Assembly (NCBI GenBank): GCA_947499005.1
Contig: CANMML010000017.1
Span: forward strand, 1-64,000
Origin: an uncultured Aquimarina sp.
Lineage (GTDB): Bacteria > Bacteroidota > Bacteroidia > Flavobacteriales > Flavobacteriaceae
Reading direction: 5' to 3'
Length of the DNA stretch: 64,000 nt
Shown here: piece by piece, positions 35,570 through 44,937 of the stretch
How the letters are laid out: every line of letters begins with the position of its first letter
Position numbering within the stretch: position 1 is the first letter of the stretch
Translations under genes and position numbers: made by a program
Notes under the pieces: generated by a model
Database searches by the model: none
What the model saw: only the letters and a program-made list of their open reading frames with translations
Told to the model about the DNA's origin: nothing

Positions 35570-37666
35570 ATGGCAAAGCATATCAATGTATCATTAATCG
35601 GGAACCCAAATACAGGAAAAACTTCCGTTTTTAACTTACTAACCGGTTTAAACCAACAAGTTGGGAATTACCCAGGAATAACAGTTGAAAGAAAATCAGG
35701 AGTGTGTAAGCTTCCAAGAGGAGTTAAAGCACATATTATAGACCTTCCAGGAACGTACAGCCTAAATGCTTCTTCACTAGATGAAAACGTAGTAATTGAA
35801 GTACTGCTAAATAAAAAAGATAAAGACTATCCAGATGTAGCTGTTGTAGTAAGTGATGTAGAAAACCTGAAGAGGAATCTACTGTTATTTACACAAATTA
35901 AAGACTTAGGAATCCCTACCATTTTAGCCATCAATATGGCAGACCAAATGGAGCGAAAAGGGATTTCATTAGATATCCCAGAATTAGAAAAGCGGCTCAA
36001 TACAAAAATTGTATTGATGAGTGCTCGTAAAAAGAAAGGGGTTGAAGAGTTAAAGCAATGTATAGCCGAATATAAAAAAGTACCAGTAGGTTCATGCGTA
36101 GATATATTTACAATTGACCCTCCTTATTTTGAAAAACTACAGAAAGCTTTTCCAAAGCAATCACTATACAAATTATGGTTAGTAATTACGCAAGATGTCA
36201 ATTTTGCGAATATCAATCGTAATACGATACAAGATGCTTCAGAATTTCATACCAAAAAGAAAAGCGAATTAAAGCGTCTTCAGCAGAAAGAAACGATTAA
36301 GCGATTTCAGTTTATCAATGATACCTTAAAGGAAACACAAATAATTGATTTAGCGCAAGCCAAAGGTTTTAGAGCACAATTAGACAAAATATTGATTCAT
36401 AAAGTTTGGGGGTACGTGATCTTTTTTGCTATTCTATTATTTATTTTTCAAGCAATCTATGATTGGTCAGGGTATCCTGCTGATTTAATAGATAGCGCAT
36501 TTGCTTGGTTGGGAGAGAAAGTGAAAAGTATAATGCCTTCAGGAGCTTTAACTGATTTATTATCGGAAGGAGTGATTCCAGGAATTGCCGGAATAGCAAT
36601 ATTTATCCCTCAAATTGCATTTTTATTCTTGTTCATATCCATTTTAGAAGAAAGTGGTTATATGAGTCGCGTGGTATTTTTGATGGATCGAATCATGAGG
36701 CGTTTTGGCTTAAGTGGAAAAAGTATTGTTCCTTTAATTTCAGGAACAGCTTGTGCGATTCCTGCAGTTATGGCAACACGAAACATAGAAGATTGGAAAC
36801 AGCGTTTGATTACCATTTTAGTAGTTCCATTTACAACTTGTTCTGCGCGTTTGCCTGTGTATTTGATTATCATTTCGTTGATTATTCCAGATGAAAGAGT
36901 GGCATGGATATTTGGATATCAAAGTTTAACATTAATGCTATTGTATTTAATAGGTTTTGTAGCAGCTTTGGGATCTTCTTGGCTATTAAGTAAGTATCTT
37001 AAAATGCCTTCCAGTAATCTTTTTGTAGTAGAAATGCCTAATTACAAAGTGCCGTTATGGAAAAATGTCATTATTAATGTATACGAGAAAACAAAAGACT
37101 TTGTAACAGAGGCCGGTAAAATAATATTAGCGATTTCTGTAGTATTATGGATGCTGGCAAGTTATGGTTCTGGAGAACAGTTTAATAACGCAGCAGAGAT
37201 AGTAACAGAAGCAAATCCAGGCGTCGCCGGAAAAACACTAGAAAATAAAATAGAGAGTCACAAATTAGAGCATTCATATATAGGGTATGCAGGGAAATTT
37301 ATCGAACCCGCAGTAGCTCCATTAGGATATGATTGGAAGATAGGGATTGCCTTAATTAGTTCTTTTGCAGCTAGAGAAGTTTTTGTCGGAACCTTAGCAA
37401 CTATTTTTAGTGTAGGTAATGAAGCGGAAACCACGATAAAAAATAGACTACTTACAGAAGTAAACCCTAAAACAGGTAAGTACCTCTTTAATTTTGCGAC
37501 TGGTATATCACTACTGTTGTTTTATGCATTTGCAATGCAATGTATGAGTACTATTGCTATTGTAAAACGAGAAACCAATGGTTGGAAATGGCCGATCATT
37601 CAAACCGTTTTCATGAGTGGATTGGCTTATGTTTCAGCATTAATTGCTTACCAAGTTTTGATTTAG
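35570..37666 (+). CDS. feoB: Ferrous iron transporter B
   Basis: This 698-residue inner-membrane Fe(II) transporter has an N-terminal G domain (G1 GNPNTGKTS, about 11-19; G3 DLPGTYSL; G4 INMAD), a helical GDI-like spacer (about 165-265) and a membrane domain with two Gate motifs containing the Cys residues in SGTACAIPAVMATR and FTTCSARLPVY. SFAAREVFVGTLATIF is the conserved third block. Length is normal. It is in an operon with feoA and a small Cys-rich gene. Confidence 0.97.
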   Translation: MAKHINVSLIGNPNTGKTSVFNLLTGLNQQVGNYPGITVERKSGVCKLPRGVKAHIIDLPGTYSLNASSLDENVVIEVLLNKKDKDYPDVAVVVSDVENLKRNLLLFTQIKDLGIPTILAINMADQMERKGISLDIPELEKRLNTKIVLMSARKKKGVEELKQCIAEYKKVPVGSCVDIFTIDPPYFEKLQKAFPKQSLYKLWLVITQDVNFANINRNTIQDASEFHTKKKSELKRLQQKETIKRFQFINDTLKETQIIDLAQAKGFRAQLDKILIHKVWGYVIFFAILLFIFQAIYDWSGYPADLIDSAFAWLGEKVKSIMPSGALTDLLSEGVIPGIAGIAIFIPQIAFLFLFISILEESGYMSRVVFLMDRIMRRFGLSGKSIVPLISGTACAIPAVMATRNIEDWKQRLITILVVPFTTCSARLPVYLIIISLIIPDERVAWIFGYQSLTLMLLYLIGFVAALGSSWLLSKYLKMPSSNLFVVEMPNYKVPLWKNVIINVYEKTKDFVTEAGKIILAISVVLWMLASYGSGEQFNNAAEIVTEANPGVAGKTLENKIESHKLEHSYIGYAGKFIEPAVAPLGYDWKIGIALISSFAAREVFVGTLATIFSVGNEAETTIKNRLLTEVNPKTGKYLFNFATGISLLLFYAFAMQCMSTIAIVKRETNGWKWPIIQTVFMSGLAYVSALIAYQVLI

Positions 37667-37676
37667 AAATAAAATT

Positions 37677-37814
37677 ATGAATGACCTTATACAACATATT
37701 GCTGTTTTCCTTCTACTAGGGTATTCATTGTATTTCTTATGGAATAAATTCTTAAGGAAAAATAAAAAGGCAACAACCAAAGGTTGCGGGTCAGGTTCTT
37801 GCGGTTGTCCATAA
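37677..37814 (+). CDS. FeoB-associated Cys-rich membrane peptide
   Basis: This 45-codon ORF begins 10 bp after feoB. It encodes one membrane helix (about 6-23), a basic stretch (KFLRKNKKATTK) and a C-terminal Cys cluster GCGSGSCGCP. That is the pattern of the FeoB-associated Cys-rich proteins found behind feoB in many anaerobes and Bacteroidota. It may bind Fe(II) or an Fe-S cluster at the membrane. It is a plain small gene with a start codon, stop codon and operon context. Confidence 0.85.
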   Translation: MNDLIQHIAVFLLLGYSLYFLWNKFLRKNKKATTKGCGSGSCGCP

Positions 37815-37859
37815 ATTTTACACTCGATTTTTGTACATTATACCTCTAAAATAAATTGT

Positions 37860-39671
37860 ATGCTATACGGAGGTACGGAAGCCAATCAAAAATTAGTATT
37901 AGGACACCCTTCAGGGTTATTCGTATTGTTTTTTACCGAAATGTGGGAGCGTTTTTCTTTTTATGGAATGCGTGTGCTTTTGGTTAATTTTTTAACGATG
38001 GCTGTAGTTCAAAGTGCCGATGTGAAATTCCCTGGTTGGGGATGGAGTTCCGAAAATGCAGGTGCCCTATTTGGTACTTACGCGGGCTTACTTTATTTAA
38101 CTCCTATTTTAGGAGGAATTATAGCCGACAAACTAACAGGGTATCGTTGGGCAGTGGTTATAGGAGCATTCGTCATGACCTTAGGGCATGTTTCTATGGC
38201 TTTTGAAACGGAAACTTCGCTATATGTTGGTTTGGCTTTATTGGTTATTGGGACAGGTTTTTTTAAACCCAATATGACTTCAATTGTTTCTGAAATTTAT
38301 GCGAGAGTCCCAGAGAAAAAAGATGGGGCTTATACCATATTTTATATGGGAGTTAATGCTGGGGCATTTTTTGGAATGATGCTTTGCGGGTACTTAGCAG
38401 AAAATTTAGGATGGGCTTACGGTTTTGGTTTAGCAGGGATTTTTATGTTATTAGGAACCTTGCAATTTTGGTTAGCGAAACCTCTTTTTGGAGAAATAGG
38501 AGAAGTACCTAAAAAGGATAGTATTCAAAAAGTAGATCAAGAAGGGCCTAAGAAAAATCACTTTACTGTAATTGATAAAATTTTAATTGGTGTAACCTCT
38601 GTAGTAGGTTTGTTATATTTATTGAATGACCCAAGTTCAAAAATCGGAGGAGTACATTTATTACCAGAAAAATTTGATGTTTTTAATAATGCATTTTTAT
38701 GGCTATATAATATAGGTGTTGGTTTTTTTGACTTCACATTATCTGGGCCTGTTCAAATTATAATCATAGGACTGTTATTGTTTCTTTTCTTAATCATTAC
38801 AAGAATAATTAGATATGAAAAGATAGTAAGAGACCGTATGATTTCATTAATCATATTTGCCTTCTTTACAGTATTCTTTTGGATGGCATTTGAACAAGGA
38901 GCTACATCCTTAGTGATTTTTGCAAGAGATTTTACCAATAGGAGCCTTGTAGGTGCTGCTGCAATTACTTTTAAGGTAGTAAATACAATACTAACAATAG
39001 TGCCACTGTTTATCTTAACATGGGTACTCATTAAACTATCCAAGCAAACGAAAAGTGTTATCCAAAATTCAAATATTGTATTAGGAATAAGTTTCTTAGG
39101 ATTATGGATTATAGGAGGGTGGATGCTTTGGAGAGATTTTTCAGCAGAAACCGCAGAAGTAACAGTTTCATGGTTTAGTATTTTGAATTCCTTTTTTATT
39201 ATTGCTTTTGCATCTTATTTTTCAAAATGGTGGGAAAGTAAATACAATCCAAGTTCTGCTTTTAAATATGCTTTTGGGTTAATCTTGTTAGGTGTTGGTT
39301 TTGGGTTTCTAGCCTTTGGTTCTTTGTCAATTCCTCAGGGAGCAAAATCAGCTTCAATTAGTATGTTTTGGTTAATCATGGCATATTTATTTCATACGTT
39401 AGGGGAATTGTGTTTATCTCCAGTAGGTTTATCCCAAGTAAGTAAGTTAGTGCCAGCACGCATGATCGGCTTTATGTTTGGAATGTGGTATTTAGCCATT
39501 GCCATAGGGAATAAGCTAGCAGGTTCATTAGGAGGGATGATAGAAGAAGTAACTTCTAAATATGATATGACCACATTTTTCTTGATATTTACGTTTATAC
39601 CCATAGGAGCAGGTTTAATTATTGGATTACTAAATCCCCTGCTGAAAAAATTAATGCACGGCATTCGATAA
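37860..39671 (+). CDS. Proton-dependent oligopeptide transporter (POT/PTR2 family)
   Basis: This 603-residue MFS transporter imports di- and tripeptides with protons. The ExxER motif is in FTEMWERFSFYGMR (about 25-38), followed by GGIIADKLTGYRW and the FYMGVNAGAFFG signature. There are 14 or so predicted helices with a longer middle section than Escherichia coli members (about 490-500 residues), as in other Bacteroidota. It stands alone behind the feo operon. Confidence 0.93.
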   Translation: MLYGGTEANQKLVLGHPSGLFVLFFTEMWERFSFYGMRVLLVNFLTMAVVQSADVKFPGWGWSSENAGALFGTYAGLLYLTPILGGIIADKLTGYRWAVVIGAFVMTLGHVSMAFETETSLYVGLALLVIGTGFFKPNMTSIVSEIYARVPEKKDGAYTIFYMGVNAGAFFGMMLCGYLAENLGWAYGFGLAGIFMLLGTLQFWLAKPLFGEIGEVPKKDSIQKVDQEGPKKNHFTVIDKILIGVTSVVGLLYLLNDPSSKIGGVHLLPEKFDVFNNAFLWLYNIGVGFFDFTLSGPVQIIIIGLLLFLFLIITRIIRYEKIVRDRMISLIIFAFFTVFFWMAFEQGATSLVIFARDFTNRSLVGAAAITFKVVNTILTIVPLFILTWVLIKLSKQTKSVIQNSNIVLGISFLGLWIIGGWMLWRDFSAETAEVTVSWFSILNSFFIIAFASYFSKWWESKYNPSSAFKYAFGLILLGVGFGFLAFGSLSIPQGAKSASISMFWLIMAYLFHTLGELCLSPVGLSQVSKLVPARMIGFMFGMWYLAIAIGNKLAGSLGGMIEEVTSKYDMTTFFLIFTFIPIGAGLIIGLLNPLLKKLMHGIR

Positions 39672-39721
39672 TTATGTAATTTTAGGAATAGTCTTTGCGA
39701 CTGAATAAAAAAATATAGCTC

Positions 39722-40264
39722 ATGAAAATATTCATAACCTCTCTACTTACTTTTTTTTCTTTAATAACACTTAGTGCTCAAGAAATTAATTGGATGAGTA
39801 TGGATGAAGCCTTAGCAGCACAAGAAAAGAATCCAAAGAAAATATTCATGGACGTATACACCGATTGGTGTGGCCCATGTCGTTTACTAGATAAACAAAC
39901 CTTTCATAACCCAGATCTAGTAAAATATGTTAACGAACATTTTTATGCGGTAAAGTTTAATGCAGAAGGAACTGAAACATTTACTTATCAGGGGAATGCT
40001 TTTTCTAATCCTAATCATGTAGAAGGGAAAAAAGGTAGAAATTCGCAACATCAGTTTGCTACAGCCTTAAAAGTAAGAGGGTATCCAAGTATGGTGTTTT
40101 TTGATGAAAAATCCAATTTGATCTTTCCCATTACAGGATTTTATAAAGCACAAGAACTAGAGGTGTTTTTAAAGTTAATGGGTACTGATGATTATAAAAG
40201 AATGAAGTCTCAAGAGTTGTTCGATGAATATCAAAAAAACTTCGTAGGTACATTTAAAGGATAA
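39722..40264 (+). CDS. Secreted thioredoxin-like protein
   Basis: This 180-residue protein has a signal peptide (about 1-19, ending LSAQ) and a thioredoxin-fold domain with active site TDWCGPCRLLDK (about 48-59). It resembles the DUF255/thioredoxin_7 group that reduces or repairs disulfides in the periplasm. The stop codon overlaps the start of the rhodanese gene by 1 bp, so both act in one sulfur/thiol unit. Confidence 0.88.
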   Translation: MKIFITSLLTFFSLITLSAQEINWMSMDEALAAQEKNPKKIFMDVYTDWCGPCRLLDKQTFHNPDLVKYVNEHFYAVKFNAEGTETFTYQGNAFSNPNHVEGKKGRNSQHQFATALKVRGYPSMVFFDEKSNLIFPITGFYKAQELEVFLKLMGTDDYKRMKSQELFDEYQKNFVGTFKG

Positions 40265-40887
40265 TGATAAAAGCACTTTCGTTGGATGAGTTTAAGGCTC
40301 ATTTAAGTATTCCAGATACTGTGGTACTTGATATTCGCCATCAAGTAGAAGTTGTTAAAGGTTATATCTCAGATGCAATTTTTATAGGAATTGATGGTTT
40401 GTTTGAACCTTGGGCAGCATTATTTATAGAAAAACAAATAAAAATTCTTTTAATAAGTCCAAAAGACAGAGAGGAAGAAGCCTTTGAGAAATTATCCGTA
40501 GTGGGTTTTGAAAATATTGTCGGGTATTTGGAAGGAGGTTTTGCTACTTGGGAAAAAGCAAATTTAGCTATAGAAACAATTACCTCTATTACTGCGACTG
40601 AATTGGCTTCATTAAAGGGAAAATCACCGATATCCATTTTTGATATTCGAAAGCAAAATGAATACGATGCTGGCCATTTGCCTAGAGTCTACTTTAAACC
40701 TTTGGCTGAATTACAGTCAACCATTCAAGATTTTAATCTTAAAGGAGAAACGGCATACATTCACTGTGGAGGAGGATATCGTAGTGTCATAGCATGTTCT
40801 ATATTAAAAAGAAACAATATCCATAATGTAGTCGATATCGCTGGCGGTTTTGGAGCTATTAAGAAAACCGATTTGAAAATAGAGTAG
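40264..40887 (+). CDS. Tandem rhodanese-like sulfurtransferase
   Basis: This 207-residue cytoplasmic protein has two rhodanese domains (about 1-100 and 105-205). The second has the catalytic loop HCGGGYRS (Cys at about 167). The first has no Cys at the matching site (LLISPKDREEE), so it is probably a structural or regulatory half. That is the usual division of labour in tandem rhodaneses. It is translationally coupled to the thioredoxin gene. Confidence 0.87.
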   Translation: MIKALSLDEFKAHLSIPDTVVLDIRHQVEVVKGYISDAIFIGIDGLFEPWAALFIEKQIKILLISPKDREEEAFEKLSVVGFENIVGYLEGGFATWEKANLAIETITSITATELASLKGKSPISIFDIRKQNEYDAGHLPRVYFKPLAELQSTIQDFNLKGETAYIHCGGGYRSVIACSILKRNNIHNVVDIAGGFGAIKKTDLKIE

Positions 40888-40894
40888 TAGTAAG

Positions 40895-41281
40895 ATGATA
40901 AGGGAAAATGATTTTGTAAAGAGAGAGCTACAAAGATTACAAATTCTATTAAATCACTTGATTGGTTTAGTCGTAGATAAAAATGAAGTTGATGTAACAC
41001 TTCAAGAAACGACTGATTTGGCTTTTCTAGAAAACTTTGGTATCAGTTTCGATCTAATGCTAAAATTAGAGAAAGACGATTTTTCACAACAATTAGCATC
41101 TTGGGATGAAAGTCACCTTGATTTACTAGTCAAATTATTGTTGAGCTGGCATGAAAACCAAGAAAATAAACAATCCCTATTTTCCCAAAAAGCACTTTTG
41201 GTGTTAGAATATCTTGAAGTCAATTCTAATACTTTTTCATTTGAAAGATTGCAGTGGAGGAATCAACTTTCAAAATGTTAA
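40895..41281 (+). CDS. Small helical protein, function unknown
   Basis: This 128-residue acidic, Leu-rich protein is predicted to be all helical and has no signal peptide, membrane helix, Cys cluster or known catalytic motif. It begins 7 bp after the rhodanese gene and is followed 19 bp later by an acetyltransferase, so it is part of the same operon. The N-terminal MIRENDFVKRELQRLQ pattern is reminiscent of DUF6483-type proteins, but this is a weak likeness. Confidence 0.7.
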   Translation: MIRENDFVKRELQRLQILLNHLIGLVVDKNEVDVTLQETTDLAFLENFGISFDLMLKLEKDDFSQQLASWDESHLDLLVKLLLSWHENQENKQSLFSQKALLVLEYLEVNSNTFSFERLQWRNQLSKC

Positions 41282-41300
41282 TACATAAAATAATTATTTT

Positions 41301-41765
41301 ATGGAAATTAGGCAAGCCACCCCATCAGACCACAAAAATATGTTAGCACTGTTTGTTAAAACAGTAAGATTGGTGAATACTAAAGATTACTCGCCTCGAC
41401 AAATAGAAAAATGGGCTTCTACGGCTAATGATTTATCAGTTTTAAAAAAATTATCTAAAGACCATGATTTTTACGTTTGTGAAAATGAAGATGAGCTCAT
41501 GGGATTCTGCTCTATAAATGATAATGGATTTATACATTCTTTTTTTGTGTCATCATCTTTCCAAAGAAAAGGTGTAGGGTCTTCTATGATGAAATTTATT
41601 GTAGAATCTGCATTATTTAGCAAAATTGAAAACCTCGAAGCTGAAGTCTCTATTACAGCAAAACCTTTTTTTGAGAAGTATGGGTTTGTAGTTGTTACTC
41701 CACAAATTGTATCAATTAATGATGTTCCATTTAGGAATTTCAAGATGAAATACAGTATTAAGTAG
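41301..41765 (+). CDS. GNAT-family N-acetyltransferase
   Basis: This 154-residue protein has the GNAT fold: MEIRQATPSDHKNMLALF at the start, a central beta hairpin (GFCSINDNGFIHSFFV) and the acetyl-CoA loop QRKGVGSSMM (about 92-101), ending with FFEKYGFVV. The substrate is not evident. It resembles the YafP-like branch with the YSPRQIEKWA motif. It is the last gene of the thioredoxin operon. Confidence 0.87.
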   Translation: MEIRQATPSDHKNMLALFVKTVRLVNTKDYSPRQIEKWASTANDLSVLKKLSKDHDFYVCENEDELMGFCSINDNGFIHSFFVSSSFQRKGVGSSMMKFIVESALFSKIENLEAEVSITAKPFFEKYGFVVVTPQIVSINDVPFRNFKMKYSIK

Positions 41766-41871
41766 TTGTAAGCAATCTGTTATGTATTTTAAAAGATAAT
41801 TCTTACATGCTATAATTAGTGTGTGGTGTTTTTTTAGATTCGTTCCCATTAACAACTTTAATTATTTAACA

Positions 41872-42558
41872 ATGAAAAAATTAAGAAGTATTCTTAGTGT
41901 ATTAGTACTAGTCTTTATTGGTCTAAATGCTAATGCTCAAAAGTTACCTAAATTTAAAAGCTCAATTAAGAAAAAAGTAGGGCCTACTGAAATTGCAGTT
42001 CCTTACACCGATGTGAATACGTATCTAGGATATGCAAAGCAAGGAAATGAAGATGAGGTTAAGGAAGGTAAAAAATTCTATTACATATATGTTTGGGTAC
42101 CTGCAGTTGCACCAGAATTAGGAGTGAGAATGATGTCGCCAGCAGGAAATGGAAAATATAAGAATGCTGTTGTTTCGGATGCTTACACTTCTAACAAGTC
42201 TTCAAAAGACTTTTTCGATACTTATGTAACATTAGAAAAATCATCTATTTTATTACAGTCTAAAATATCAGAAGACGCAGTTAAGAGTGCTACTTGGACA
42301 ACATTAGCTAAGAATGACGATAGTAGCGAAATGCCAAAAGATCCTAAGGGGAGAAACTATAACTCATTGTTACGTTACAAGAGTGAAGCAGCGAATCCTT
42401 TAAAAGCATTAACTGCAGGTTTATACCGTATTGGATTTACAACTTATAAAACAGGTGAAGTAAACGGAACTTTTGTAGCTCAAGTGGCTGCTCCGGTAAA
42501 ATTACCAGGTGTAGGTGTTGCTAAAACGATCGACGCGTTATTAAAGCAGATCAAGTAA
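41872..42558 (+). CDS. LipL32-like secreted surface protein
   Basis: I place the start at ATG 41872 (228 residues). A GTG further upstream in frame would disrupt an excellent signal peptide (about 1-23, ending NANAQ). The mature protein matches the LipL32 pattern of Leptospira at several sites in the same order: FYYIYVWVPAVAPELGVRMM, a FFDTYVTLEKSSI-like strand, a NYNSLLRYK segment, then GLYRIGFTTYKTGEV with GTFVAQV. LipL32 is a calcium- and matrix-binding jelly-roll lipoprotein. Here no lipobox Cys is present, so it is exported but not lipidated. It is monocistronic with its own terminator. Confidence 0.82.
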   Translation: MKKLRSILSVLVLVFIGLNANAQKLPKFKSSIKKKVGPTEIAVPYTDVNTYLGYAKQGNEDEVKEGKKFYYIYVWVPAVAPELGVRMMSPAGNGKYKNAVVSDAYTSNKSSKDFFDTYVTLEKSSILLQSKISEDAVKSATWTTLAKNDDSSEMPKDPKGRNYNSLLRYKSEAANPLKALTAGLYRIGFTTYKTGEVNGTFVAQVAAPVKLPGVGVAKTIDALLKQIK

Positions 42559-42588
42559 ATTGAAAATATAATAGTTTTACACACAATT

Positions 42589-42627
42589 GGCTATCCGATA
42601 ATTACTTCGGGTAGCCTTTGTTTTTTA
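42589..42627 (+). terminator. Terminator of the LipL32-like gene
   Basis: GGCTATCCGA (42589-42598) pairs with TCGGGTAGCC (42607-42616) through a 10-bp stem with one wobble, followed by a T-rich tail. Confidence 0.75.
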
Positions 42628-42633
42628 TAGATA

Positions 42634-42981
42634 TCACCCAATTCTAAGTCCGTTTTCAATCGTTTTTTCAGGTTGAATAAGTACAATGTCATTTTCCTTG
42701 CCCATAGCTCCTAATATTAAGCACTCACTCATAATATTAGCTATTTGTTTGGGAGGAAAATTAATAACAGCGATTACCTGTTTTCCAATTAATTCATCTA
42801 GTTGGTATAGTTTCGTGATTTGCGCAGAGGTTTTCTTAATTCCATAAGTGCCAAAATCTACTTGAAGTTTATATGCAGGATTTTTAGCTTCTTTAAATAT
42901 TTCAGCAGAGATTACTGTACCGACTCTCATTTCAATTTTAGAGAAATCATTCCAAGAAATAGTCTCATTAGGTAGATTCAT
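42634..42981 (-). CDS. CsaA-like tRNA-binding chaperone-like protein
   Basis: This 115-residue protein is a single OB-fold of the EMAP/tRNA-binding type: DFSKIEMRVGTVISAE (about 13-28), KLQVDFG, SAQITKLY and AVINFPPKQIANIMSECLIL. It matches CsaA in length and order. CsaA binds unfolded preproteins and tRNA-like structures. It lies behind the TPR gene on the same strand with 33 bp between them. Confidence 0.9.
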   Translation of the reverse strand: MNLPNETISWNDFSKIEMRVGTVISAEIFKEAKNPAYKLQVDFGTYGIKKTSAQITKLYQLDELIGKQVIAVINFPPKQIANIMSECLILGAMGKENDIVLIQPEKTIENGLRIG

Positions 42982-43014
42982 TATATTTTACTTTAACGTA
43001 AATGAGAACAGTAG

Positions 43015-44796
43015 TTAGTTGACTACTTCATCCCCGCGCAGTTTTCTGTATTTTTTGCGAGCTTCGACAAAGTGAATACTATCTGCATGGTCGAAAATAA
43101 TTTTTTCAAAAGATTCTTTAGCCTTCTTTTCATTTTCCTGACTCAAATAAATATTACCCATCATAAAATGAACATCATCTAATAAAAAACTAGAAGGAAA
43201 GAAGTCGATAATTTTCTCAAGATTTTTAATGGCCTTTTCAGGTTCATTTCTCTCAACTAACATTTTTGCTTGCGCCAAAAGCGCTTCATCTTCGATACTG
43301 GTACTGCGGTAATCATCCAGAATTTTTTGATAGGTTTCGAAAGCCTTTTCAGGTTGTTCTTGAAATTTATATAAATCTGCTTTAGCAAAAAGTTTCAATG
43401 CAGTATGAGTCGTATCTTCTTTCGTATTATCATCTATTAAAATGGCCAATTGCATGGCATCATTCGCAATTAATTGACTTGTCGCCGTTTTTAATACATG
43501 AAGTTGACTCTTAGCCCAATAAAAATCGCCCTTGTAATAGCTTGCTTTAGCTACCTTAAATCGCGCTTCTTGGCCAATAGGATTATTTTCCATTTTCTTC
43601 TGTGCCCGAGTATAATAAATTAACGCTTTATTGAATTTATCTTCCAACACAAATAAGTCTGCCATCAAGATTTCGATACGAGCCTTATCTTGTTGATTCA
43701 TTCGATCTTTGGGTAATTGTTTTAAAAACTTTGTAGCTTTAGAAGTATCATCTTGGTAGAAGCCGACAAATTTTCCATAGTCTAGTAGCAAATCGATAGT
43801 CTTTGATCTTTTGCCAAACTTTTCGATTAACGCTTCATATTCATTTGAAATACTAGCATATGCTTTTTTATTTCCCTCTTCGATTTCCATCAATAATATT
43901 TCGCGATGCGCCCCAATTAAGTAGCTTTCTACAAGAGTATTTTCAATCACAAAAGTTAAGATTTCAATCGCCGTTTCATTGTCTCCTCCATCTCTAGAAG
44001 TCTTCGCCAAGGAAATTATTTGAGGAATTCCCTCGCCAGTTTTTTTATAAATAGCACGCTCTTGAGCAAAGGCTTTTCGATATTGCTTTTGTTGAACAAA
44101 TAGCCAGCTTAAAAAATCATTGTAAATGATCAACGGTTCTTGTTGGTTTTTCTTTAATAATGTCTTTCTAAAAGCAATATTGGCTTCATTTTCGGGATCA
44201 TCCGTAATGAAATCATCTAGACGTCGTTTGATAATGTCAATGTAGTTAGGTTTGTTGATCAGTACATCAAAATAACTAGAAAACATATTTTCCAAATCTC
44301 CAAGCTGTCCATAAAGCTGCCCTACCTCATAAGAATAATTCAATAAAGGATTATTTTTCATACCTACTTTATAGCAACGAATAGCTTCTTTTAAAAGATT
44401 GTATTCTTTAAACTGTTGCCCAATAAAACTCGCATAATTAGGGTTGTTATTTAATAACTCGAAAGTATTTTCAAATTGAGCCTTAGACTCCTCGTGTTGT
44501 TTAGAAAGGTGATGTGTAATTCCTAATTCGACCGAAATATTGATGTCTTCAGGTAGCAGAGTCGTTCCTTGTTTTAATACCCCAAAAGCTTCGTCAAAAC
44601 GATCCAATTGGCGATAACAGCGAGCCATTCCCAAAATAGCAGGAGCATATTTTTGATTCCGCTGTTGGATGGTTTGAAAAGTATACAGCGCCTTTTCAAA
44701 TTCACCACTATTATAGTAACGATTTGCAATATTTATATTTTGGCCATACAGCCAAGAACTAGAAATTAATAAACAAAATAAAATAAAAAAACGCAT
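43015..44796 (-). CDS. Exported TPR-repeat protein
   Basis: This 593-residue protein has a signal peptide (1-19, ending YGQ) followed by TPR-like helical pairs along its whole length, for example YYNSGEFEKALYTF, MARCYRQLDRFDEAF, ALIYYTRAQKKM and IYLSQENEKKAKESFEKI. It probably acts as a periplasmic scaffold. The last repeats resemble YbgF/BamD-type TPRs. It lies 141 bp downstream of serS. Its first codons form the 3' arm of a terminator-like hairpin (44785-44818), so its expression may depend on read-through or on unfolding of that hairpin. Confidence 0.85.
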   Translation of the reverse strand: MRFFILFCLLISSSWLYGQNINIANRYYNSGEFEKALYTFQTIQQRNQKYAPAILGMARCYRQLDRFDEAFGVLKQGTTLLPEDINISVELGITHHLSKQHEESKAQFENTFELLNNNPNYASFIGQQFKEYNLLKEAIRCYKVGMKNNPLLNYSYEVGQLYGQLGDLENMFSSYFDVLINKPNYIDIIKRRLDDFITDDPENEANIAFRKTLLKKNQQEPLIIYNDFLSWLFVQQKQYRKAFAQERAIYKKTGEGIPQIISLAKTSRDGGDNETAIEILTFVIENTLVESYLIGAHREILLMEIEEGNKKAYASISNEYEALIEKFGKRSKTIDLLLDYGKFVGFYQDDTSKATKFLKQLPKDRMNQQDKARIEILMADLFVLEDKFNKALIYYTRAQKKMENNPIGQEARFKVAKASYYKGDFYWAKSQLHVLKTATSQLIANDAMQLAILIDDNTKEDTTHTALKLFAKADLYKFQEQPEKAFETYQKILDDYRSTSIEDEALLAQAKMLVERNEPEKAIKNLEKIIDFFPSSFLLDDVHFMMGNIYLSQENEKKAKESFEKIIFDHADSIHFVEARKKYRKLRGDEVVN

Positions 44797-44818
44797 ACCA
44801 CTAAGATATGCGTTTTTT
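44785..44818 (-). terminator. Terminator-like hairpin overlapping the TPR start codon
   Basis: On the minus strand AAAAAACGCATA is followed by a 9-nt loop and TATGCGTTTTTT, a perfect 12-bp stem that ends in a T run. It lies 120 bp behind serS. The 3' arm is ATG CGT TTT TTT, the first four codons of the TPR gene (start codon 44794-44796). Confidence 0.65.
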
Positions 44819-44937
44819 CAGATTTTATAGTCTATGTGCCAATAAGCTATCCACTATTTTTTCTTTTTTTGCCAACAAGCCTTTTTATAGCGTTTTAATC
44901 GTATGACGATGCGCTTTTAAGTTCCTAAATAATTCAT

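Noticed and set aside
41821..41871. GTG start upstream of the LipL32-like gene
   Set aside because: It would place 17 unrelated residues before a textbook signal peptide.
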